Assembly (NCBI GenBank): GCA_024235855.1
Contig: JACKLN010000015.1
Span: forward strand, 10,876 to 74,875
Length of the DNA: 64,000 nt
DNA from: Burkholderiaceae bacterium
GTDB lineage: Bacteria; Pseudomonadota; Gammaproteobacteria; Burkholderiales; Burkholderiaceae_C
Reading direction: 5' to 3'
Shown: in pieces, positions 45,652-55,989 of the stretch
Layout of the letters: each line of letters opens with the position of its first letter
How positions within the stretch are numbered: position 1 is the stretch's first letter
Notes under the pieces: generated by a model
Database searches by the model: none
Seen by the model: only the letters and a program-made list of their open reading frames with translations
Told to the model about the DNA's origin: nothing
Program-made: the position numbers and the translations under genes

Positions 45652-46605
45652 TCAGAACGGCGGCATCCCCGCCGCCTGGGCGGCGTTCTCGATCGGCACG
45701 GCGAAGCCGATGCCGATGAAGGTGCGCTGTTCGCTGGGGTTGAGGATGGCGGTGACGACGCCGACCACGTGGCCGTCCATCGTCACCAACGGGCCGCCGG
45801 AGTTGCCGGGGTTGGCGGCGGCGTCGAACTGGATCAGGTTGCTCAGCTCGCGCTGGCCCTCCGGCGAGCGGAACTCGCGCTTGAGGCCCGACACCACGCC
45901 GGCGCTGACGGAAGGCCCGATGCCGAACGGGTGGCCCACGGCGATGACCTGATCGCCCGGGCGCAGGTCGCCGGTGGAGCGCATGGTGGCCGGCTGCAGA
46001 TCGTCGGGCAGCTGGCGTGCACGCAGCACGGCCAGGTCGTTCTCCGGCTGCGTGCCGACCAGGTCGGCCTCGGTCTCGGTGCCGTCCCAGAATCGCACCT
46101 TGATGCGCTTGCTGCCCCAGACCACGTGCAGGTTGGTCAGGATGGTGCCGTTGTCCTGGATCACGGTGCCCGTGCCCAGGCTGCGGTCCATGGCGCGCTC
46201 CTCGGCCTTGTCCTCGCCGTCGTCCTTCTCGCTCATCAGGCCGGTCACGCGCACCACCGACGGCAGGATGGCCTCGTAGGCCCTGGCGGCGGCCGACGGC
46301 AGCGGTTCCTTCTCCAGCGACTCGCGCACCGCGGCGTCGATATGCTCCTGCGTGATCACGCGGCCGCGCGGCTGCGCACTCCACAGCGCCACAGCCACGG
46401 CCGAGGCCAGGGCCGCGCCGAGCAGCGCCCAGACCGGCCCCGGGTGGCGGCGCAGCCAGCGCGTCAGCCGGTTGCCGCCGGGCGCCGGCACGGCAGGGGC
46501 CGGGGCGGCGTCCGCCGGGGCGGCCGGCGGCGCCGGCGCGGCCACCACTGGCGCCGCCGGAATCGGACGGCGCGGAGAACGGCTGGTCAGGGGCGTGCGG
46601 CGCAT
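45652..46605 (-). CDS. Membrane-anchored S1C trypsin-like protease without PDZ domain
   Basis: A 317-residue DegP/HtrA-related protease. The start at 46605 gives a Pro/Ala-rich cytoplasmic segment, one membrane helix near residues 58-76 (VWALLGAALASAVAVALW) and a periplasmic protease domain. The triad is visible: His in ILTNLHVVWG, Asp in ENDLAVLRA, and Ser in NPGNSGGPLV. The protein ends soon after the protease domain, so there is no PDZ domain, unlike DegP/DegS. It heads the moxR-DUF58-VWA operon. Envelope quality control is plausible. Confidence 0.9.
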   Translation of the reverse strand: MRRTPLTSRSPRRPIPAAPVVAAPAPPAAPADAAPAPAVPAPGGNRLTRWLRRHPGPVWALLGAALASAVAVALWSAQPRGRVITQEHIDAAVRESLEKEPLPSAAARAYEAILPSVVRVTGLMSEKDDGEDKAEERAMDRSLGTGTVIQDNGTILTNLHVVWGSKRIKVRFWDGTETEADLVGTQPENDLAVLRARQLPDDLQPATMRSTGDLRPGDQVIAVGHPFGIGPSVSAGVVSGLKREFRSPEGQRELSNLIQFDAAANPGNSGGPLVTMDGHVVGVVTAILNPSEQRTFIGIGFAVPIENAAQAAGMPPF

Positions 46606-46696
46606 CAGGGAAGCTCGTGTGCCGATAACAGTAGCACGATGGCGCGCCGGCGGCACGCCGCGGGGGCGCCAATTCCCTTCACTGCGCTGTGGTGCA

Positions 46697-47545
46697 ATGC
46701 CGGCTCGCATGTGGATCGACACGCACTGCCATCTGGACGCCCCGGAGTTCGACGCCGACCGCGATGCCGTGGTGGCCGCGGCACGCACCGCCGGGGTGCA
46801 CATGTTGGTGCTGCCGGCGGTGCAGGCGGCCGATTTCGCGCGGGTGCAGGCGCTGGCGGCGCAGCATGGCCTGGCCTATGCGCTGGGCATCCATCCGCTC
46901 TATGTCGACCGTGCGTCGGCGCAGGACCTCGACGTGCTGCGCGGGGCGCTGGATGCCGCCCGCGACGACCCCCGTTTGGTGGCGGTGGGCGAGATCGGCC
47001 TGGACCATTTCGTGCCGGGCCTCGACCCCGAGCGGCAGGCGCACTTCTACCGGGCGCAGCTGAAGATCGCCCGCGACGCCGGCCTGCCGGTGATCCTGCA
47101 CGTGCGCCGCTCGGCCGACGCGCTGCTGGCCGGGCTGCGCCGCATCCCCGTGGCCGGTGGCATCGCCCACGCCTTCAATGGCAGCCTGGCGCAGGCGCAG
47201 GCCTTCGCGGCCCTGGGCTTCAGGCTGGGCTTCGGCGGCGCGATGACGCACGAGCGTGCGCTGCGCATCCGTGCCCTGGCGGCCGAGCTGCCGGCCGAGG
47301 TGCCGGTGCTGGAGACCGACGCGCCCGACATCCCGCCGCAGTGGCTGTACCGCACGGCGGCCGAACGCGCCGCCGGCGCCACCCACCGCAACACGCCGGC
47401 CGAACTGCCGCGCATCGGCGGCGTGCTGGCGGCGCTGCGCGGGTGGACGCCCGCGCAGGCGGCGGCGCAGACGGCGCGCAATGCCTTCGCCGCACTGCCG
47501 CGCCTGCAGAGCCTGTGCACCGCGGTGGACGTGAACCCGGCATGA
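46697..47545 (+). CDS. TatD family metal-dependent hydrolase (DNase)
   Basis: A 282-residue TatD-family protein. The start at 46697 is used (Met-Pro-Ala-Arg-Met); a second ATG at 46709 is also possible. Metal ligands are seen in DTHCHLDAPEF, GEIGLDHFVPG, VILHVRRSADALL, IAHAFNGS and LETDAPDIPPQW. TatD enzymes are 3-prime exonucleases or related metal-dependent hydrolases. It overlaps the DNA glycosylase gene by 4 bases (ATGA), which fits a DNA-repair pair. It is divergent from the S1C protease with a 91-base gap. Confidence 0.92.
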   Translation: MPARMWIDTHCHLDAPEFDADRDAVVAAARTAGVHMLVLPAVQAADFARVQALAAQHGLAYALGIHPLYVDRASAQDLDVLRGALDAARDDPRLVAVGEIGLDHFVPGLDPERQAHFYRAQLKIARDAGLPVILHVRRSADALLAGLRRIPVAGGIAHAFNGSLAQAQAFAALGFRLGFGGAMTHERALRIRALAAELPAEVPVLETDAPDIPPQWLYRTAAERAAGATHRNTPAELPRIGGVLAALRGWTPAQAAAQTARNAFAALPRLQSLCTAVDVNPA

Positions 47546-48057
47546 CCGCGGATGCCACACCCCGCCTGGTCGGCCTGCCGCCGGTGATCGCGCGCCACAC
47601 GCGGCTGGTGGTGCTGGGCAGCTTTCCGGGGGTGGCGTCGCTGCAGGCGCAGCAGTACTACGCCCACCCGCGCAACCACTTCTGGCCGATCCTGTCGGCC
47701 CTGTGGGGCCTGGACCTGTCAGCCCGGTCGTACCCCCAGCGCATCGCCGCGATGCGCGAACGCGGCCTGGGCCTGTGGGACGTCTACGCCGCCTGCCGGC
47801 GCGAAGGCAGCCTGGACAGCGCCATCGAGGCCGCCGAACCCAACGACCTGGCCAGCCTGAAGCGCCGCGCGCCGGCGCTGCAGGGCGTGGCGCACAACGG
47901 CGGGGAATCGGCGCGGGCCATGCGCGTGACGCGGGCCCTGGGTCTGCCGGTGTGGCGGCTGCCATCCACCAGCCCGGCCAACGCCAGCTGGTCCTTTGAC
48001 CGCAAGCGTGCCGCCTGGGCGGCGGTGTTTCGCGAGGCGGGCCTCGATGTCGTCTGA
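47542..48057 (+). CDS. DNA-deoxyinosine glycosylase (uracil-DNA glycosylase family 6)
   Basis: A 171-residue member of the UDG superfamily, family 6 (hypoxanthine-DNA glycosylase). The key N-terminal segment LVVLGSFPGVASLQAQQYYAHPRNHFWPIL matches the family motif, and the VYAACRREGSLDSAI and HNGGESA segments are also typical. The C-terminal LPSTSPANASWSF stretch replaces the His motif of other UDGs. It removes hypoxanthine arising from adenine deamination. Coupled by overlap to tatD upstream and by 11 bases to the spermidine-synthase-like gene downstream. Confidence 0.9.
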   Translation: MTADATPRLVGLPPVIARHTRLVVLGSFPGVASLQAQQYYAHPRNHFWPILSALWGLDLSARSYPQRIAAMRERGLGLWDVYAACRREGSLDSAIEAAEPNDLASLKRRAPALQGVAHNGGESARAMRVTRALGLPVWRLPSTSPANASWSFDRKRAAWAAVFREAGLDVV

Positions 48058-48807
48058 ACTGCCCTTCACCCCGGTGACGCTGTCGGAGTTCGACGGCGTG
48101 CGCTACCTGCACCTGGACAGCATCTGGGTCCAGGGCGCGATGCGCGTGCGCCGGCCGCAGGAGGTGGTGCTGGTCTACATCCAGCGCATGCTGGCGTCGC
48201 TGCTGTGGCGGCCCACCGCGGCGCTGTCCCAGGGCCGCGCCGTGCAGCTGGGCCTCGGTGCCGGGGCGCTGACGCGCTTCACCCTCAAGGCACTGAAGCT
48301 GCCGACCACGGTCGTCGAGATCAACCCGATGGTGGTGGACGTGAACCGGCTGCGCTTCCACCTGCCGGTGGGCGACCCGAAGCTCGACGTGGTGGTGGCC
48401 GACGCCGGCGACTGGCTCGCCGCTGCCGAGCCAGGCAGTGCCACGCTGCTGCACGTGGACCTCTACGACCACGAGGCCGCGGCGCCGGTGCTCGACGACG
48501 CCGGCTTCTACGCCGGCTGCCACCGCCTGCTGGACGAGGGTGGCGTGTTCGCGGTCAACCTCTTCGGCCGCGATGCCTCGTTCACCGACAGCGCGGCGCG
48601 CATCGCGCAGGCCTTTGGCGCCGCCAACACCTGGGTGCTGCGCGCCACGCGGGAGGGCAACACCGTGGTCGTGGCCACGCGTGGCGCGCCCTGGCCCGAC
48701 CGTGACGAGCGCCTGCGCCGGGCCGATGCGATCGAGGCGCGCTTCGGCACGCTGGGGCTGCCGGCTCGCAAGTGGCTGCGGCTGATCCGGCCGTACGATC
48801 CCACGCC

Positions 48808-48811
<4 letters not shown>
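48047..48811 (+). CDS. Spermidine-synthase-like methyltransferase-fold protein
   Basis: A 254-residue protein of the spermidine synthase superfamily. The SAM-type nucleotide motif is VQLGLGAGALTRF near residue 65, followed by TTVVEINPMVVDVNR and VVVADAGDWL. LLHVDLYDHEAAAPVLDD takes the place of the catalytic Asp segment. The N-terminus lacks the full SpeE N-domain, and the SpeE gatekeeper and active-site signature is incomplete, so polyamine synthesis is doubtful; a role as a generic methyltransferase-like protein is as likely. It overlaps both neighbours by a few bases. Confidence 0.75.
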
Positions 48812-50619
<1,808 letters not shown>

Positions 50620-50703
50620 GGCTTACGTGGTTCCCACACCGGGCCCGCGGAAGCCCGCTGCCTAGAATGCGCCGCGAACGGGTCCGCACCCGGAGGAGAC
50701 AGC

Positions 50704-51165
50704 ATGAAGATCAAGAGCCAGCGCGACTTCTGGTCGGGGTTGATGTTCCTGGCCATCGGCATCGGGTTCGCCTGGGGCGCCACCAACTACAACTTCGGCA
50801 GTTCGGCGCGGCCGGGCCCGGGCTACTTTCCCTTCGGCCTGGGCATCCTCCTGGCGCTGATCGGTGCCCTGGTGCTGTTCAAGGCGCTGACCATCGAGAC
50901 CGAGGGCGGCGACAAGATCGGCCCGGTGGCCTGGAAGCCGCTGGGCATCGTGCTCGGCTCGGTGGCGCTGTTCGGCTTCCTGCTGCCCTGGCTGGGCATG
51001 ATCCTCACGCTGCCGGTGCTCATCGTGATTTCGGCCCTGGCCGGTGACGAGTTCCATTTCGGCGAGGCGCTCGTCAACGCGGCCGTGCTCACCGTGGGCA
51101 GCTGGCTGGTGTTCATCAAGGGCCTGGGACTCGTGATCCCGCTGTGGCCGTCGTTCCTCGGCTGA
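50704..51165 (+). CDS. tctB: Tripartite tricarboxylate transporter, small permease TctB
   Basis: A 153-residue membrane protein with four helices, matching TctB. FWSGLMFLAIGIGFAWGATNYNFGSSARPGPGYFPFGLGILLALIGALVLF is the typical start, including the RPGPGYFP motif. It pairs with TctA, encoded 13 bases downstream, to import a tricarboxylate or other organic acid. A GGAGGAGA ribosome site stands upstream; TAGAAT at 50663-50668 may be a -10 box but lacks a clear -35. No TctC binding protein is encoded nearby. Confidence 0.92.
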   Translation: MKIKSQRDFWSGLMFLAIGIGFAWGATNYNFGSSARPGPGYFPFGLGILLALIGALVLFKALTIETEGGDKIGPVAWKPLGIVLGSVALFGFLLPWLGMILTLPVLIVISALAGDEFHFGEALVNAAVLTVGSWLVFIKGLGLVIPLWPSFLG

Positions 51166-51178
51166 AGGCGGGCACATC

Positions 51179-52684
51179 ATGGATCTGTTGAACAACCTCG
51201 CGCTCGGGTTCGGCGTCGCCTTCACGCTGCAGAACCTGGCCTACGCCTTCTTCGGCGCCGTGCTCGGCACGCTGATCGGGGTGCTGCCGGGCCTGGGCCC
51301 GGTGGCCACCATCGCGATGCTGCTGCCCAGCATCTACGCGCTGGACCCGACGCCGGCGCTGATCATGCTGGCCGGCATCTACTACGGCTCGCAGTACGGC
51401 GGCTCCACCACCGCCATCCTGATCAACGTGCCGGGCGAGTCGGCCTCGGTGGTCACGGCCATCGACGGCTACAAGATGGCGCGTCAGGGCCGCGCCGGCC
51501 CGGCCCTGGCCGCCGCCGGCCTGGGCAGCTTCTTCGCCGGCAGCGTGGCCACGCTGATCCTGGCCGCCTTTGCGCCGCCGCTGACCGAGATCGCCTTCAA
51601 GTTCGGCCCGGCCGAGTACTTCAGCCTGATGGTGCTGGGCCTGATCGGCGCCGTGGTGCTGGCCTCGGGCTCGCTGATCAAGGCCATCGGCATGATCATC
51701 CTCGGCCTGCTGCTGGGGCAGATCAACACCGACGTCATCAGCGGCGTGCCGCGCTACAGCTTCGACATCCCGGAGCTCACCGACGGCATCGGCTTCATCG
51801 CCATCGCGATGGGCGTGTTCGGCTTCGGCGAGATCATCGCCAACCTGGGCCAGCCGCCGGAGCACCGCGAGGTCTTCACCAAGGACGTCAAGGGCCTGTG
51901 GCCGACGAAGAAGGACTTCCAGCAGGCCTGGCCGGCGGTGCTGCGCGGCACGGCGCTGGGCTCCATCCTGGGCGTGCTGCCGGGCGGCGGCGCGCTGCTG
52001 TCCAGCTTCGCCGCCTACACGGTGGAGAAGAAGCTGGCCAAGGACGGCCAGTTCGGCAACGGCGACATTCGCGGCGTGGCCGGCCCCGAGAGCGCCAACA
52101 ACGCCGGCGCGCAGACCAGCTTCATCCCGATGCTCACGCTGGGCATCCCGCCCAATGCGGTGATGGCGCTGATGGTGGGCGCGATGACGATCAAGGGCAT
52201 CCAGCCCGGCCCGCAGGTCATGACGAGCAACCCGGAGCTGTTCTGGGGCCTGATCGCCAGCATGTGGATCGGCAACCTGATGCTGATCATCCTGAACCTG
52301 CCGCTGATCGGCATCTGGATCAAGCTGCTGACGGTGCCCTACCGTTTCCTGTTCCCGGCCATCCTGGTGTTCTGCTGCATCGGCCTGTACACCACCAACA
52401 ACAACAACTGGGACGTGTACATGGCGGTGCTGTTCGGCATCGCGGGCTACGTCTTCTACAAGCTCAGTTGCGAGCCGGCGCCGCTGCTGCTGGGCTTCAT
52501 CCTCGGGCCGATGATGGAGGAGAACCTGCGCCGCGCGCTGCTGCTGTCGCGCGGCGACTGGACGACCTTCATGACGCGGCCGCTGTCGGCCGGCCTGCTG
52601 ATCGCGGCGCTGCTGATGGTCATCGTGGTCACGCTGCCGTCCATCAGCAGCCGGCGCCAGGAAGCCTTCAAGGACGCGGACTGA
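51179..52684 (+). CDS. tctA: Tripartite tricarboxylate transporter, large permease TctA
   Basis: A 501-residue TctA with about 11 to 12 membrane helices. Conserved segments are GTLIGVLPGLGPVATIAMLLP, YGGSTTAILINVPGESASVVTAIDGYKMARQGRAGPAL, GVLPGGGALLSSFAAY and TLGIPPNAVMALMVGAM. It forms the translocation channel with TctB. In Burkholderiales the many TctC binding proteins are often encoded elsewhere and can share one TctAB, which would explain its absence here. Substrate unknown. Confidence 0.94.
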   Translation: MDLLNNLALGFGVAFTLQNLAYAFFGAVLGTLIGVLPGLGPVATIAMLLPSIYALDPTPALIMLAGIYYGSQYGGSTTAILINVPGESASVVTAIDGYKMARQGRAGPALAAAGLGSFFAGSVATLILAAFAPPLTEIAFKFGPAEYFSLMVLGLIGAVVLASGSLIKAIGMIILGLLLGQINTDVISGVPRYSFDIPELTDGIGFIAIAMGVFGFGEIIANLGQPPEHREVFTKDVKGLWPTKKDFQQAWPAVLRGTALGSILGVLPGGGALLSSFAAYTVEKKLAKDGQFGNGDIRGVAGPESANNAGAQTSFIPMLTLGIPPNAVMALMVGAMTIKGIQPGPQVMTSNPELFWGLIASMWIGNLMLIILNLPLIGIWIKLLTVPYRFLFPAILVFCCIGLYTTNNNNWDVYMAVLFGIAGYVFYKLSCEPAPLLLGFILGPMMEENLRRALLLSRGDWTTFMTRPLSAGLLIAALLMVIVVTLPSISSRRQEAFKDAD

Positions 52685-52754
52685 CCCCTCGCTCCCGGCC
52701 AGCCACGGGCTCCGCACGGCGGGGCCCGTTTGCATTCCACCTTACGATCGTGTG

Positions 52755-54368
52755 ATGAAAGCCGTCGACGTCCTGGAGTTGCCCGCCCTGCGGCCGCTGA
52801 AGGACCGGGTCTACCGCGGCCTGTGGCTGGCCTGGCTGACGGCCAACCTGACGATGTGGACGCACGACGTCGCCGCAGCCTGGCTGATGACGCAGCTGAC
52901 CGACAGCGCGGTGATGGTGGCCCTGGTGCAGACGGCGTCCACGCTGCCGGTGTTCCTGCTCGGCATCGCCAGCGGCGCGATGGCCGACATCGTCGACCGC
53001 CGCCTCTGGTTCGCCGGCACCCAGGCCTGGGTCTGCGTCACGGCGCTGCTGCTGGCGCTGCTGGCGGTGGCCGACGGGCTCAATGCCCAGCTGCTGCTGG
53101 TGCTGACCTTCGTCAACGGCATCGGACTGGCCGCGCGCTGGCCGGTGTTCGCCGCCATCGTGCCCGACGTGGTGCCCAAGCCGAACCTGCCGGCGGCGCT
53201 GGCGCTGGGCGGCATCTCGATGAACCTGTCGCGCGTCATCGGCCCGGTGATCGCCGGTGGCCTGCTGGCCGCCAGCGGGCCGGCGGTGGTGTTCGTGCTC
53301 AATGCGCTGATGGCTGCAGTGGCCTTCGGGCTGATCTGGCGCTGGAAGTCCGAGCCGCGCGCCAGCGCGCTGCCGGGCGAGCGTTTCGTGGGCGCCATGC
53401 GCGTGGGCCTGCAGCACGTGCGCCAGTCGCCGCGCATGCGGGTGGTGATCGCGCGCGTGTTCCTGTTCTTCCTGCAGGCCAGCGCGCTGCTGGCGCTGCT
53501 GCCGCTGATCGCGCGGTCCACCGGCCACGGGGCGGCCATGTACACGGCGATGATGTCCTGCCTGGGGGCCGGGGCCATCGCCGCGGCGCTGCAGTTCCCG
53601 CGCTGGCGCGAACGCTTCGACCGCGACCAGTTCGTGCGCTACGGCACCATGGTGCACGCCGTGCTCTCGACGCTCATCGTCTCGCTGCCCACGCCCTGGA
53701 TCGTGCTGCCCGCGGTGGCGCTGCTGGGCGCCGCCTGGATCTCCACCGCCAACTCGCTGGTGCTGTCGGCGCAGCAGGCGCTGCCCAACTGGGTGCGCGC
53801 GCGCGGCATGTCGATCTACCAGATGGCGCTGATGGGCGGCACCGCCATCGGCGCTGGCCTGTGGGGCCAGGTGGCCGGCTGGACCAGCGTGCCCGCTGCT
53901 GTGACGGCCGCGGCGCTGGCGGGCGTGCTGGCGCTGTACCTAACCCGCCGGTGGTCGGTGGAAGGCGGCGGCGACGAGGACCTGAGCCCACAGCCGCCGC
54001 GCGCGGTCACCGGCGTGGCGCTGGACATCCAACCGGACGAGGGGCCGGTGATGGTGGTCATCGAGTACCTGATCGACCCCGCGCGCGCCGCCGAGTTCGC
54101 GCGTGTGATGCAGAGCACGCGCCGCGCGCGGCTGCGCCAGGGCGCGCTGAGCTGGGGCCTGTTCAAGGACGCCGGCGTGCCCGGCCGCTACGTGGAGTAC
54201 TTCGTCGACGAGAGCTGGGTGGAGCATCTGCGCCGCCACGAGCGCTTCACGGCGGCGGATGACGAGCTGCGGGCCCAGCGGCTGGCCTTTCATCTGGGTT
54301 CGCAACCGCCGGCGGTGAAGCGGTACGTGGCCGAGACGTTGGCAGCCGAGCCGACGATGCCGTTGTAG
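52755..54368 (+). CDS. MFS exporter with C-terminal ABM-like domain
   Basis: A 537-residue MFS_3/EntS-like transporter. The ATG at 52755 is preferred over a GTG three bases earlier. Residues about 15-400 form 12 helices with the MFS motif SGAMADIVDRR and a central EPRASALPGERFVGAMRVGLQHVRQSP loop. Residues about 430-537 are soluble and look like an antibiotic-biosynthesis-monooxygenase (dimeric alpha/beta-barrel) domain, with MVVIEYLIDPARAAEFARVMQ and YVEYFVDESWVEHLRRHER. The family usually exports siderophores or drugs. The 69-base gap upstream follows tctA. Confidence 0.87.
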   Translation: MKAVDVLELPALRPLKDRVYRGLWLAWLTANLTMWTHDVAAAWLMTQLTDSAVMVALVQTASTLPVFLLGIASGAMADIVDRRLWFAGTQAWVCVTALLLALLAVADGLNAQLLLVLTFVNGIGLAARWPVFAAIVPDVVPKPNLPAALALGGISMNLSRVIGPVIAGGLLAASGPAVVFVLNALMAAVAFGLIWRWKSEPRASALPGERFVGAMRVGLQHVRQSPRMRVVIARVFLFFLQASALLALLPLIARSTGHGAAMYTAMMSCLGAGAIAAALQFPRWRERFDRDQFVRYGTMVHAVLSTLIVSLPTPWIVLPAVALLGAAWISTANSLVLSAQQALPNWVRARGMSIYQMALMGGTAIGAGLWGQVAGWTSVPAAVTAAALAGVLALYLTRRWSVEGGGDEDLSPQPPRAVTGVALDIQPDEGPVMVVIEYLIDPARAAEFARVMQSTRRARLRQGALSWGLFKDAGVPGRYVEYFVDESWVEHLRRHERFTAADDELRAQRLAFHLGSQPPAVKRYVAETLAAEPTMPL

Positions 54369-54858
54369 GGGGCACGGAGTGACTGCATTCAACCCGGAGC
54401 GGCCCTTCATGTTCGAGCGCTCGTGGTCCTCGCGCTCCACCGCCGCTGCAGCAGGGCGGCGGCGTCGCCCGCGTTCTCCGGCCCACGCTCGCGGGGCGCT
54501 GCCATGGTTCATCCGCGGCCGAGGCTTCAACGCCGCCAGTGGTGCGTCAGCGTCCAGGCGACCGCGAATGGGGCCTGCGCCCGCAGGCGCCACCGCCACC
54601 CTGCGACACCCACACGCTGTTCCCGGGGACCGACGCCTCGGCGCTGCGAAGGGACGGGGGTTCGGGTGGGCGGGCGCAGGCCCCATTCGCGGTCGCCTCG
54701 TCGGCGACACACCGACGCCGGTGTTGATGCCTCGTCGGTGGCACACCACGGGCAGCGCCCCGCGAGCGTGGGCCGGAGAACGCCTGCCCGGACCCCCGGC
54801 CACGCTGAACGGCGGCGTTGATGGACAACCGAGCGCCCGCAACGGGTCGTGATCAGAC
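54369..54858 (+). other. 490-bp non-coding gap dominated by a long inverted repeat
   Basis: No gene with family features was seen. The gap is filled by a 313-bp inverted repeat (separate entry). The short open frames on the two strands encode similar Arg/Pro-rich peptides only because the arms are inverted copies. The first 100 bases after the MFS stop and the last 75 before the FAD oxidoreductase show no promoter I could pick out. Confidence 0.6.
54471..54783. repeat. Long imperfect inverted repeat, 114-bp arms around an 85-bp spacer
   Basis: Left arm 54471-54584 and right arm 54670-54783 are inverted copies. The outer 33 bases (from GCGTTCTCCGG to GCGCTGCC) are perfect, the inner 29 bases (AGGCGACCGCG to CTGCGCCCGC, 54556-54584 against 54670-54698) are perfect, and the middle is diverged. 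The spacer 54585-54669 is GC-rich. No target-site duplication was seen, and no transposase lies inside. A MITE-like or other dispersed structured element is possible. Confidence 0.8.
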
Positions 54859-55989
54859 ATGGATTCACTTGACACGGTTGTCATTGGTGCCGGCGTCGTT
54901 GGTCTGGCCTGCGCGCGTGCACTGGCGCAGCAGGGCCATGAAGTGGTGGTGCTCGAGGCTGCCGACGCCATTGGCACCGGCACCAGCGCCCGCAACAGCG
55001 AGGTCATCCATGCCGGGCTGTACTACACACCCGGCTCATGGAAGGCGCGACTGTGCGTGGAGGGGCGCCAGCGTCTCTACGCCTACGCGGCCGAACGTGG
55101 CATTCCGCACCGCCGCTGCGGCAAGCTGATCGTGGCCACAGCGGCGGGGCAGGGCGCCGGGCTGGAGGCCATCCGCGCGCGCGGTGCGTCCTGTGGCGTG
55201 GACGACCTCGTGTGGCTGACCGGCGCCCAGGCCCGGGCGCTGGAGCCGGCACTGCATTGCACGGCGGCGCTGCATTCGCCCTCCACCGGCATCGTCGACA
55301 GCCACGCGCTGATGCTGGCCCTGCAGGGCGAGGCCGAGGACCACGGCGCGATGGTGGCGCTCAAGAGCCCTGTCGAGCGCATCGTCTGCGCGCCGGCCGG
55401 CGCCTTCATCGTGCACGTGGGGGGTGACGAACCCAGCGTGGTACGGGCGCGCCAGTTGGTCAATGCCGCCGGGCTGCATGCGCAGACCCTGGCGCGGCGC
55501 ATCGAAGGCCTGGACCCGGCGCACGTGCCGCCGCAGCACTGGGCACGCGGCCACTACTTCGCGCTGCCTGGTCGGCCGGCCTTCCAGCGCCTGATCTACC
55601 CGCTGCCCGAACCTGGTGGTCTGGGGGTGCACCTGACGCTGGACCTGGCGGGCCAGATGCGCTTCGGCCCTGACGTGCAGTGGGTGCCGGTGACCGAACC
55701 CGGTGCCGAGGACTACGCCGTGGACCCCGCGCGTGCGGAAGGCTTCGACGATGCGATCCGCCGGTTCTGGCCGGCGCTGCCGACTGGCCGGCTGCAACCG
55801 GCCTACGCGGGTCTGCGCCCCAAGGTCAGCGGCCCCGGCGAGCCGGCGGCGGACTTCATGCTCAGCGGCCCGGCCGACCACGGCTGGCCCGGCCTGTTGA
55901 ACCTGTTCGGCATCGAATCGCCCGGCCTCACCGCGTGCATCGCCATCGGCGAGCAGGTCGCGGCGATGCTGAAGGAGGCCGGCACGTGA
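54859..55989 (+). CDS. FAD-dependent oxidoreductase, L-2-hydroxyglutarate oxidase-like
   Basis: A 376-residue DAO-family flavoprotein. The FAD motif is VVIGAGVVGLACARALAQQGHEVVVLE near residue 7. The next segment, GTSARNSEVIHAGLYYTPGSWKARLCVEG, is the signature of the LhgO (L-2-hydroxyglutarate) group. PALHCTAALHSPSTGIVDSHALMLAL and FNLFGIESPGLTACIAIG-like C-terminal segments follow. It would oxidise a 2-hydroxy acid with electrons passed to oxygen or quinones. Its TGA overlaps the GTG start of an EamA transporter, so they are coupled. Confidence 0.87.
   Translation: MDSLDTVVIGAGVVGLACARALAQQGHEVVVLEAADAIGTGTSARNSEVIHAGLYYTPGSWKARLCVEGRQRLYAYAAERGIPHRRCGKLIVATAAGQGAGLEAIRARGASCGVDDLVWLTGAQARALEPALHCTAALHSPSTGIVDSHALMLALQGEAEDHGAMVALKSPVERIVCAPAGAFIVHVGGDEPSVVRARQLVNAAGLHAQTLARRIEGLDPAHVPPQHWARGHYFALPGRPAFQRLIYPLPEPGGLGVHLTLDLAGQMRFGPDVQWVPVTEPGAEDYAVDPARAEGFDDAIRRFWPALPTGRLQPAYAGLRPKVSGPGEPAADFMLSGPADHGWPGLLNLFGIESPGLTACIAIGEQVAAMLKEAGT

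Noticed and set aside
50620..50703. Promoter for tctBA with TAGAAT as -10
   Set aside because: No acceptable -35 box at 16-18 bases; noted only in the gene entry.
54423..54828. Overlapping Arg/Pro-rich frames on both strands of the 54.4-54.8 kb gap
   Set aside because: Their similarity to each other comes from the inverted repeat; neither has a ribosome site or protein-like composition.
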